64,000 bases of DNA from CAVZYN01 sp963779515 (lineage in GTDB: Bacteria > Pseudomonadota > Alphaproteobacteria > Rhizobiales > Hyphomicrobiaceae): the NCBI GenBank assembly GCA_963779515.1, contig CAVZYN010000004.1:62001-126000 (forward strand). The letters are read 5' to 3'. Positions 27,690-35,656 of this stretch are shown piece by piece. The notes under the pieces were generated by a model. That model was not told the origin of the DNA and searched no databases. It saw only the letters and a list, made by a program, of their open reading frames with translations. Each line of letters opens with the position of its first letter. The first letter of the stretch is position 1. The translations under genes were made by a program, and so were the position numbers.

Positions 27690-28370
27690 ATGACACCGGC
27701 GCTGCTGTTCGATCTCGATGGGACGATGGTCTCGACGGATCATCTGCACTACGAGGCGTTTCGCGAGATGCTGGCGGGGTATGGGCGTGATTTTTCGCAC
27801 GCGGATTTCGCGACGCGGGTGCATGGGCGGCCGAATGCGCTGATCTTTGCCGAGTATTTTCCGGAGCGGACGGCGGCGGAGCAGATGGCGCTGTCGGAGC
27901 AGAAAGAAGCGGCAGTGCGCGACATGATCGACGCGGGCGGCGTGCTGCCGCCGACGCCGGGGCTGGTGGCGCTGCTCGATTGGGCGGAGGCGCATGGGGT
28001 TGGCAAGGCGGTCGTGACGAATGCGCCGCCGGCCAATGCGGAAACGATGTTGCGCGCGTCGGGGTTGGCGGCACGGTTCACGCACATTGTCAGCGGCGAG
28101 GCGCTGCCGCACGGCAAGCCGCATCCGTTGCCGTATCAGGAAGGCGTGCGGCGGGCGGGTGGCGATCTGGCGCGGACGGTGGCGTTCGAGGACTCGGTCG
28201 CCGGGCTGACGTCGGCGGTTCGTGCGGGATTGCCGTGCGTCGGAATCGCGGCGACGGAGGCGCTGGCGGCGCCTTTGCGCGGCGCGGGCGCGGCATTGAT
28301 CGCGGCGGATTTTTTGGATCGGGGGTTGTTGGATTTGGTGGCGGAGCGGCTTGGCATTGCGATCGCGTGA
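27690..28370 (+). CDS. HAD-superfamily hydrolase, beta-phosphoglucomutase-like
   Basis: A cytoplasmic phosphatase or phosphomutase of 226 residues. Motif I is FDLDGTM with Asp8 and Asp10; the cap domain begins 'STDHLHYEAFREMLAGYG' as in the PGMB-like subfamily; motif II is VVTNAPP; the lysine motif is 'HGKPHPLPYQEGV' and motif III is 'VAFEDSVAGLTSAVRAGL'. The substrate is probably a sugar phosphate, but this is not determined by sequence. The gene stands alone between repeats. Confidence 0.92.
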   Translation: MTPALLFDLDGTMVSTDHLHYEAFREMLAGYGRDFSHADFATRVHGRPNALIFAEYFPERTAAEQMALSEQKEAAVRDMIDAGGVLPPTPGLVALLDWAEAHGVGKAVVTNAPPANAETMLRASGLAARFTHIVSGEALPHGKPHPLPYQEGVRRAGGDLARTVAFEDSVAGLTSAVRAGLPCVGIAATEALAAPLRGAGAALIAADFLDRGLLDLVAERLGIAIA

Positions 28371-28395
28371 TGGTTTCGTGCACGCCTATGTTGTG

Positions 28396-28464
28396 GCTGC
28401 GCCGCTTTTTGCGCTGGGTCCCGGCTCGCGTCGCCGCGGAAGGGCGGCTCCTTGGCCAGGATGA
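28396..28464. repeat. Intergenic repeat (family B)
   Basis: GCCGCTTTTTGCGCTGGGTCCCGGCTCGCG, a CCGCGGAAGGGCGGC hairpin and GGCCAGGATGACGG between the HAD and MmcQ/YjbR genes. Confidence 0.65.
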
Positions 28465-28487
28465 CGGAGCGAGAAAGGCGAGGCACG

Positions 28488-28844
28488 ATGACCGTTGCTG
28501 AGTTCAACCGGTTTTGTGGGGCGCTGGCGCATGCGCATCATGTGGTGCAGTGGGGCGGAGCGTACGTTTGGAAGATCGGGCCGAAGGTGTTCGCGATCGG
28601 CTGGTTCGAAGGCCGGGGGCACGCGATCAGCTTCAAGGTCTCGGAGATGAGTTTTGATCTCTTGAAAGGGCAGCCGGGATGTCAGCCGGCGCCGTACCTG
28701 GCGACGCGGGGGATGAAGTGGATTCAGCGGACGGGCAAGCAGAGCATGAGTGACGCGGCGCTGAAGCAGTATCTGCGCGAGAGCTATCGGCTGGTGTCGC
28801 TGGGGCTGACGAAGAAGATGCGGACGGAGTTGGGGTTGGAGTGA
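28488..28844 (+). CDS. MmcQ/YjbR family DNA-binding protein
   Basis: A 118-residue single-domain protein of the CyaY-like MmcQ/YjbR fold. Features are 'EFNRFCGALAHAHHVVQWGGAYVWKIGPKVFAIGWFEG', 'ISFKVSEMSFDLLKGQPGCQPAPYLATRGMKWI' and 'ALKQYLRESYRLVSLGLTKKMR'. The family is named for DNA binding but its role is not settled. ATG 28488 follows GCGAGGCACG; the upstream in-frame ATG 28452 lies in repeat sequence. Confidence 0.88.
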   Translation: MTVAEFNRFCGALAHAHHVVQWGGAYVWKIGPKVFAIGWFEGRGHAISFKVSEMSFDLLKGQPGCQPAPYLATRGMKWIQRTGKQSMSDAALKQYLRESYRLVSLGLTKKMRTELGLE

Positions 28845-28882
28845 GGGTGGCTTGCGCCGCCTCCGCCGGCGCGTGGGGTGGC

Positions 28883-29038
28883 CCCTCACCCACTTGCAAG
28901 TCTCGCTTCGCTCAACGTGCAAGTTTCCCTCTCCCCATCAAGGGCAGGGATGGGGAGAGGGAAGTGGCCCTCATCCGGCGCTTCGTCGTGAAGCGAGCTT
29001 CGCTCGGGCGCGCCACCTTCTCCCCGCGGGAGAAGGAG
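28883..29038. repeat. Cluster of palindromic repeats (family A)
   Basis: CCCCTCACCCACTTGCAAG...CTTGCAAG-like arms and CCCTCTCCCC...GGGGAGAGGG are followed by a second copy, CCCTCATCCGG...GAAGCGAGCTTCGCTCGG...CCTTCTCCCCGCGGGAGAAGGAG. It separates the MmcQ/YjbR gene from the TPP riboswitch. Confidence 0.8.
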
Positions 29039-29087
29039 GAAACGCTAGAGTCTTGCTCCGTGAATCGATTTGGAGCAGAGTGGTTGG

Positions 29088-29186
29088 GTTCCGAGGGGGG
29101 CCGGCAGCAAGCTGGCTGAGATGGGCGCTACCTGCGCCACAACCCTTTGAACCTGATCCGGGTCATGCCGGCGAAGGGACGGACAA
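29088..29186 (+). ncRNA. TPP riboswitch (THI element) upstream of thiC
   Basis: The conserved core is clear: GGCTGAGATGGG (with CTGAGA) in the pyrimidine-sensing arm, and CCCTTTGAACCTGATCCGGG then TCATGCCGGCGAAGGGA in the pyrophosphate-sensing arm. TCCG at about 29090 and CGGA at about 29180 can close the basal helix. It lies 77 bases before the thiC start, so thiC is expected to be repressed when thiamine pyrophosphate is plentiful, as is usual for this class. Confidence 0.95.
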
Positions 29187-29262
29187 CGACGCCCACCCGT
29201 GGGTCTTCCGGATTTCCGACGCGCACCCGTTTCAGCCCGAAACAGCCTCGGAGTGCGCCGTC

Positions 29263-31189
<1,927 letters not shown>

Positions 31190-31192
31190 CCA

Positions 31193-31732
31193 ATGCCTGA
31201 AATATCGGCATCGCCAAGCATAGTTTTCATCGCCGGTCCGAACGGCGCTGGAAAGACCAGCTTTGCGCGGCGGTATGTGCCGAAGATGAAGTCGTCTTAT
31301 GTGTTTCTGAACTCGGACGAAATCGCGCGCGATCTTGACCGCGATGGTGGCCTCAGCGGAGGCAGCGAGATTGCGGCAGCGCGACTTATGCTGGAAAGGG
31401 TCGACGCCGAGACGCGCGCGCGCCGAGACGTTATTATCGAGACAACGCTTGCATCGCGCACGTATGCGCAGCGCATCAAGGCCTTGCGTCCCATGGGCTA
31501 TGTCTTTGGATTGGTATATCTGCGGCTTCCTACCGTCGAAGCATCGATCGAGCGCGTGCGAAGGCGGGTCGCTGCGGGCGGACACGCCATCCCTGAAGTC
31601 GCGATCCGGCGTAGGTTCTCGAAAAGCCTCAGCTATTTCGACAACATCTACAAACCGCTTGTCGATGAATGGTATGTTTGGGAGAGCTTGGAAGGGGACT
31701 TCAGACCCGTTGCAGCATGGGACGTGCCATGA
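31193..31732 (+). CDS. Zeta-toxin-like P-loop kinase
   Basis: A 179-residue P-loop protein. Walker A is GPNGAGKT at residues 15-22; 'VFLNSDEIARDLD' (about 38-49) matches the substrate-binding N-x-DE segment of zeta toxin family kinases; 'VIIETTLASRTY' and 'FGLVYLRLPTVEASIERVRRRVAAGGHAIPEVAIRRRF' carry the arginine-rich lid. Zeta toxins phosphorylate UDP-N-acetylglucosamine; related small kinases have other targets. Its stop overlaps the next gene's ATG (ATGA), so the two are coupled. It begins only four bases after the thiC stop. Base composition is visibly more AT-rich than its neighbours. Confidence 0.85.
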   Translation: MPEISASPSIVFIAGPNGAGKTSFARRYVPKMKSSYVFLNSDEIARDLDRDGGLSGGSEIAAARLMLERVDAETRARRDVIIETTLASRTYAQRIKALRPMGYVFGLVYLRLPTVEASIERVRRRVAAGGHAIPEVAIRRRFSKSLSYFDNIYKPLVDEWYVWESLEGDFRPVAAWDVP

Positions 31733-32625
31733 GCCATATCCTCGACAAAGAAGCAGTTGAACGGGCGCTGAAGGAAGCTGCGCACAGGTCCACGTCGTGG
31801 CAACACTGGGAAAAGCACAATCGTGCGGGACAACTCGAATTGGTACCGGGCAATGGCGAAATGCCTGAATCATATGAAGTGTCGCGCTTTACGGTGTCAC
31901 TGAGCGACTTGCGGAAATTGCCGGAGGAACATCTGCGTGGGTTCCTGGTCGCCTCGAAAATTGCCAACGAAATGCTGTTACTGCAGCGACAAGCCATCAT
32001 CCATCAGAACGCCGTGCTTCGCGTGGCTGATAGTGTCGATAAAGACGAATGGGCGGCATTGAATGCGATTGCATTCAACACGTTTACGCATCTCGCGGGC
32101 AAGCTGTGGGAGGCGTATGAAGCTCTACAAAAGCACTCGCGACTATTCGCGCCCGGCAGCGGACTGGAGTTGGACGAGTTTGGGAAAAAGGCGAGAACCA
32201 ATCTCAACAGTGCCTTCGGTAGCGGCTCGCCGTTGAGTCAGATTCGAAACAAGATCGCATTTCATTTCGACTTAAGTTTGCTGCAGGAGCAGCTGGGGAG
32301 TGCGGCGTGGCGCGACGAAACGGACTTTGAATTGATCCTTTCTAGCGATTTTACGAATACTCTCTTCCTGACGACCGAGGCGATCTCGGCCTTTGCGGTG
32401 CTCGATATCGTTGGTCCGTCAGAGAACCGCCAGAAAGCAATGGATTGCTTCTATGATCTCGTCACGGAAAACGCAGGTCATATGATGAAGTACGCCACGA
32501 GTCTTATTAGTGCGATACTCGACAAAAATATCGCGATTTGCGAAGGGAAAAGAGTGGAGATGGGCCAGCGCCCGAAGCTCGACGATGTGCCGGCACCGTT
32601 TTTGGTGCAACCTTCGCGAAGGTGA
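31729..32625 (+). CDS. Uncharacterised protein with HEPN-like motif, coupled to the zeta-like kinase
   Basis: I do not recognise this 298-residue protein. The first 20 residues (MSHILDKEAVERALKEAAHR) resemble the short proteins often encoded beside zeta-like kinases; most of the chain is predicted helical and soluble. Residues 171-181 read QIRNKIAFHFD: Arg173 and His179 fit the RNase-type HEPN signature R-x4-6-H, and the I-R-N-K-x-A-F-H context is typical of HEPN helices. ATG 31729 overlaps the kinase stop. The long open frame upstream of it (from 31669) is the kinase's shadow. The HEPN assignment is from one motif and needs structural support. Confidence 0.75.
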   Translation: MSHILDKEAVERALKEAAHRSTSWQHWEKHNRAGQLELVPGNGEMPESYEVSRFTVSLSDLRKLPEEHLRGFLVASKIANEMLLLQRQAIIHQNAVLRVADSVDKDEWAALNAIAFNTFTHLAGKLWEAYEALQKHSRLFAPGSGLELDEFGKKARTNLNSAFGSGSPLSQIRNKIAFHFDLSLLQEQLGSAAWRDETDFELILSSDFTNTLFLTTEAISAFAVLDIVGPSENRQKAMDCFYDLVTENAGHMMKYATSLISAILDKNIAICEGKRVEMGQRPKLDDVPAPFLVQPSRR

Positions 32626-32734
32626 GCGTTTTCCCTCACCAAGTGGGCTTGGCTCCGGTCGAACACCAAAGTGGTGGCGTTGATTGCTGTGGCCCGGCGT
32701 ACTTTTGTTCTTGCTGAGTTGCTTTCGTTCTTGG

Positions 32735-32819
32735 ATGTCGGAGAAGTTCAAGCGAGATGGGCGCGAGCGTCTATCTCGACGCCGAGAAGGTGAAGGCGGC
32801 AAACAAGACGCTCGGGTAG
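32735..32819 (+). pseudogene. Remnant of a second thiC 3' end
   Basis: With one extra C at 32753 removed, the stretch reads MSEKFKEMGASVYLDAEK then VKAANKTLG and a stop. This aligns residue by residue with the C-terminus of the thiC above (MSAKFRELGSQVYVDAATVK...), about half identical, and looks like a typical rhizobial ThiC ending. Nucleotide divergence shows it is not a recent copy of the upstream gene. It marks the right edge of the segment carrying the kinase/HEPN-like pair. Confidence 0.75.
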
Positions 32820-32872
32820 GGGTGGGTCCCGGCTCGCGGCGCGCGTGGCGCGCCTTGGCCGGGATGGCGCGG
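32820..32872. repeat. Intergenic repeat (family B, short form)
   Basis: GGGTGGGTCCCGGCTCGCGGCGCG, then CGTGGCGCGCCTTGGCCGGGATGGCGCG. It directly follows the thiC remnant. Confidence 0.55.
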
Positions 32873-32887
32873 TCTTTTGCTATTGGA

Positions 32888-32924
32888 GAAAAAATAAGGC
32901 CCGGACGAGGGGAGCGTCCGGGCC
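32888..32924 (-). terminator. Rho-independent terminator, minus strand
   Basis: A 10-bp perfect stem (GGCCCGGACG / CGTCCGGGCC) with a 7-base loop. On the minus strand it is followed by TTATTTTTT, so it terminates leftward transcription from the small secreted protein gene at 33047-33258. The remaining bases of the 32626-33046 gap hold only the thiC remnant and a repeat. Confidence 0.8.
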
Positions 32925-33046
32925 TCGCATTATCATCCAAGATGGGGGGACAGATCCTGGACGATCGTGACTTGTTTTTACGTCGAAAGTTTCATACTGG
33001 ATCAGTGGACTGAAAACGGTCCAATTCCAGAATGTTACGCCGGTGT

Positions 33047-33258
33047 TTACTGGCCGCGACCCTGGCGATCCAATTCCTTCCAGTCGATGAAGGCGCCATG
33101 GCCCTGGCGGTCGAGTTCATTCCAGTCGACGAATGGCCGTGGCCTTGACGGTCGATTTCGTCGAAGAACTTGCGGGCGTCGAGGGCGGATGCGCCCGACA
33201 CGGCGCCGGTGGTTGCAAGAACAGTTGCAATTGCGAGGGTTGCGAACAGGGTCTTCAT
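33047..33258 (-). pseudogene. Small secreted protein with DRQGHG repeats, frameshifted
   Basis: A short exported protein of unknown function. The signal peptide is MKTLFATLAIATVLATTG...ASA, followed by 'LDARKFFDEIDRQGHGH'. In the sequenced frame the chain then becomes unrelated and ends at 32992. Adding one base near 33135 gives two more copies of the motif (WNELDRQGHG and WKELDRQGRG) and a stop at 33047. Three copies of the same motif in two frames show that one base is missing here, by mutation or by sequence error. Confidence 0.6.
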
Positions 33259-33811
33259 GATCATCTCTCCTTCAGGGGTGGTGGTTTTGCTCATGCTTCA
33301 GTTTTGGTCCGGCATTCGCCGGTCGTGTTGTTCAGGCGGCCGTCTCTGGTCCCGGTCGTTTGGTCCGCGGTGGCCGCCGCCGATGACCAGACCATAGCCG
33401 GACGGCCGCCAAAGCTCAATTCAACACGTTATGTCTCGTTTTCAACTCGGTGTGAGAAGCGCCCTGACGGCCGCTGGCGTGGCCGTGATCGGCCGTGTCA
33501 TAGCCGTGATAAACCGTGAAAAATATGGGTGTTTTGGCGAATTTGGTGTGCGGGTTGGTTTTTTGGGCACGTGCGCAGGGGATTGGACCAAGTTGCAGCG
33601 ACTTAATAACAGAACTGTTCGTCTCTAATTTTTCCGAAATTGTGCCTTCGGCACTCTTTTCGCTGGGTCCCGGGTCTCGTTGCCTGCGGCGCCTCGCCCG
33701 GGATGATGGATTTTGGGGCGAAAATCCTGCAGGGCGGCGGCGTGGTTACAGATTTCGATGTGGGAGACGCGTACCATGCGCGCTGGACTGACGATTCATG
33801 GAGGAGCTCTC
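33259..33811. other. Gene-poor region with repeat and likely promoter
   Basis: 553 bases with no convincing gene. The part next to 33258 is the leader of the minus-strand small protein (GGAGAGATGATC-type binding site). The middle (33430-33640) is AT-richer than average, with no ORF I trust. A family B repeat lies at 33642-33710, and the end holds the leader of the next gene. Confidence 0.4.
33642..33710. repeat. Intergenic repeat (family B)
   Basis: GTGCCTTCGGCACTCTTTTCGCTGGGTCCCGGGTCTCG and CGCCTCGCCCGGGATGATGG, a complete copy of the element. Confidence 0.7.
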
Positions 33812-34114
33812 ATGCGAACATCGACAGTGATGCTTGGAGTGGTGATGGCTGTGCTGGCCGCGCTGCCCGCGGTCGCGCAGGACAACAAGATCGGGGTTGC
33901 GGTGTGTGACGACTTCCTCGCGAAGTTCGATGTCTGCGCCGCGAAGATGCCGGCGGCGCAGCAGACGCAGTTCAAGGCCCAGATCGAGCAGCTGCGCGGC
34001 GGCTGGAAGGCGATGGCGGGCAACGTACAGGCGAAGCCGCAGCTCGAGGGCGTGTGCACGCAGATGGCGGCGTCGATGAAGGGCGCGACGGCGTCGATGG
34101 GGTGTGCTTGGTAG
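33812..34114 (+). CDS. Small secreted protein, hypothetical
   Basis: A 100-residue exported protein. The signal peptide (MRTSTVMLGVVMAVLAALPAVAQ) is cleaved near AVA-Q; the mature part has four Cys ('VAVCDDFLAKFDVCAAKM', 'GVCTQM' and 'MGCAW') that could form two disulfides. The family is not named with confidence but resembles short alphaproteobacterial periplasmic proteins of unknown function. GGAGGAGCTCTC just before ATG 33812 decides the start over ATG 33776. A strong terminator follows. Confidence 0.8.
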   Translation: MRTSTVMLGVVMAVLAALPAVAQDNKIGVAVCDDFLAKFDVCAAKMPAAQQTQFKAQIEQLRGGWKAMAGNVQAKPQLEGVCTQMAASMKGATASMGCAW

Positions 34115-34148
34115 TGGGGGAGTAGGCAGTAGGGAGTAGAAAGATCGG

Positions 34149-34181
34149 GCGCGCGCGGAGGGATCCGCGGGCGCTTTTTTT
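34149..34181 (+). terminator. Rho-independent terminator
   Basis: GCGCGCGCGGA / TCCGCGGGCGC (one mismatch) with a 4-base loop, followed by seven T. It ends transcription of the small secreted protein gene. Confidence 0.88.
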
Positions 34182-34299
34182 GTGGGCGTGATGTGCTCGG
34201 CGTGATTGTGGCGCGACACAAAGTTGTCCGAATCGGCTGGGCAAAAGGGCGTGGGTGCGGGACGGCTCCGCTTCGGCGGAACAGCTTTTTGGGGGCTGC

Positions 34300-34551
34300 A
34301 TGTCCGCGCGCCAATTCGAATATGTCGATGTTCCGCTGCACCGCTGGCGATCCTGGCAGGCGACAGCGCGCCTGCTCGGCGATCACTGCTACGGGTTGGT
34401 GCTCGATCTGCGCGCCGCCGAGCGCGATCCAACGCGATGCACGCTGGAGCGGTGCGCCAAGACGGCGCTGATGGCGAGCCGCGCGGTCCGCCGCGATTTG
34501 CGCGACGAAGCGATCCAGCTCGCACAGGACATCCACGACGTTCTGCACTGA
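34300..34551 (+). CDS. Hypothetical protein, 83 residues
   Basis: I do not recognise this protein. It is soluble, mixed-charge, with two Cys and a regular helical pattern ('WRSWQATARLLGDHCYGLVLDLRAAERDPTRCTLERCAKTALMASRAVRRDLRDEAI'). GGGGGCTGC precedes ATG 34300. Antisense open frames cover the same stretch, so coding status is likely but not certain. Confidence 0.45.
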   Translation: MSARQFEYVDVPLHRWRSWQATARLLGDHCYGLVLDLRAAERDPTRCTLERCAKTALMASRAVRRDLRDEAIQLAQDIHDVLH

Positions 34552-34634
34552 GCGCGTGCTCCGGTTTGGAAGCCTTTTCTCTCTATTACTCGCTCGTCTT
34601 TGTCTTTGGCCCTCTCTCAGATGGATCCCGACCC

Positions 34635-35186
34635 ATGATCAAAAAAGCTTTTGTTGCGGTGCTGATGCTTTCGCTGATTGGCGTCTTGGCCGCGCCGTCA
34701 CGCGCGCAGGCGGCGTCGGCGGTGGAGATCGACGCGGATGTCGGCGCCACGGTGGAGCGGTTCACGTATCAGGTGAGCGGGGCGCGGGATCTGCTGCGGC
34801 GCGCGGCTGGCGTGCTGGTGTTTCCATCGATCGTCAAGGCGGGCTTCGTCGCCGGCGGCGAGTACGGCGAGGGCGCGCTGCTGATCGGCGGGCGCACGGC
34901 CGGGTATTTCAATTCGATCTCGGCGTCCGTCGGATTTCAGCTCGGCGTGCAGGCGCGGTCGGTCGTCATCGTGTTCATGACGGATGAGGCGCTTCAACGT
35001 TTTCGCCGCCGCGATGGATGGAAAGTCGGCGTCGATGGATCGGTGGCAGTGGTGACGATCGGCGCCGGCGGGTCGGTCGACACCAATCAGATCAAGAGCC
35101 CGGTGGTGGCGTTCGTCTTCGACAACAAGGGGCTGATGTACAATCTGACGCTCGAAGGGTCTAAGATTTCGCGGATTAGGCGGTAG
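34635..35186 (+). CDS. SYLF (YSC84-like) lipid-binding domain protein
   Basis: An exported protein of 183 residues. The signal peptide MIKKAFVAVLMLSLIGVLAA is followed by a short linker and the SYLF domain: 'LRRAAGVLVFPSIVKAGFVAGGEYGEGALL', 'YFNSISASVGFQLGVQARSVVIVFMT' and 'GVDGSVAVVTIGAGGSVDTNQIKSPVVAFVFDNKGLMYNLTLEGSKISRI'. SYLF domains bind phosphoinositides in eukaryotes; the bacterial periplasmic role is unknown. ATG 34635 is chosen because the longer open frame lacks a signal peptide. Confidence 0.9.
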   Translation: MIKKAFVAVLMLSLIGVLAAPSRAQAASAVEIDADVGATVERFTYQVSGARDLLRRAAGVLVFPSIVKAGFVAGGEYGEGALLIGGRTAGYFNSISASVGFQLGVQARSVVIVFMTDEALQRFRRRDGWKVGVDGSVAVVTIGAGGSVDTNQIKSPVVAFVFDNKGLMYNLTLEGSKISRIRR

Positions 35187-35236
35187 GGGAAGTGCTATTT
35201 GCAAGGCGTGAGCGGGATGAATGTCAGGTTGGCGCC

Positions 35237-35311
35237 GCCCCCTCATCCGGCCCCATCCCTTTTTGCGCTTCGCGCAGGGCGGCCACCTTCTCCCCACGGG
35301 AGAAGGATGAA
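35237..35311. repeat. Palindromic intergenic repeat (family A)
   Basis: CCCCCTCATCCGGCCCC, an internal TGCGCTTCGCGCA hairpin, and CCTTCTCCCCACGGGAGAAGGATGAAAC. The next copy at 35368 ends with the same GGAGAAGGATGAAACGGT. Confidence 0.85.
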
Positions 35312-35367
35312 ACGGTTGGCGGTGGTGCCAGCCCATGGCGAAACGTGTGTTTAGAGGTTGGCGCTGT

Positions 35368-35447
35368 CCCCTCATCCGCCCCTTCGTCGCGAAGCCGAGC
35401 TTCGCTCGGGCGGGGCACCTTCTCCCCACGGGAGAAGGATGAAACGG
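35368..35447. repeat. Palindromic intergenic repeat (family A)
   Basis: CCCCTCATCCGCCCCTTCG, an internal GAAGCCGAGCTTCGCTCGGGC hairpin, and CCTTCTCCCCACGGGAGAAGG. Confidence 0.85.
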
Positions 35448-35604
35448 TGGCCGGCGAGGGGGCCGATTGAGCGCCGGCGGAGGTTGCGCTCGCGGAGCGT
35501 GGTGAGAATTTATTGAGGTCGAAAATAGTGTGATGGGAGCCCATCGCCGAATCTGTGTTGGCGAGCGTGGGAAAGATGACATTGGCGGCCGAATTTCGCG
35601 CGGC

Positions 35605-35656
35605 GCCTCACCCGCCCTTCGGGCACCCTCTCCCCGTGAAGGACGGGGAGAGGGGA
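35605..35656. repeat. Palindromic repeat (family A) overlapping the 3' end of a gene
   Basis: CCTCACCCGCCCTTCGGGC and CCTCTCCCCGTGAAGGACGGGGAGAGG. The stop codon of the minus-strand Fe-S protein lies inside this element and its last 12 or so residues are repeat-encoded. Confidence 0.85.

Larger units (their letters stand above)
35187..35607. other. Repeat-filled intergenic region
   Basis: 421 bases without a gene, mostly three family A palindromes (listed separately). The bases between the repeats show no ORF or promoter that I can support. Confidence 0.5.

Noticed and set aside
28883..29038. CRISPR array from the clustered short repeats
   Set aside because: Units are palindromes of unequal spacing with no constant repeat-spacer period; no cas genes are present.
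34300..34551. Alternative minus-strand genes at 33746-34548
   Set aside because: Arg/Pro/Ser-rich composition and overlap with a strong plus-strand terminator and secreted protein gene.
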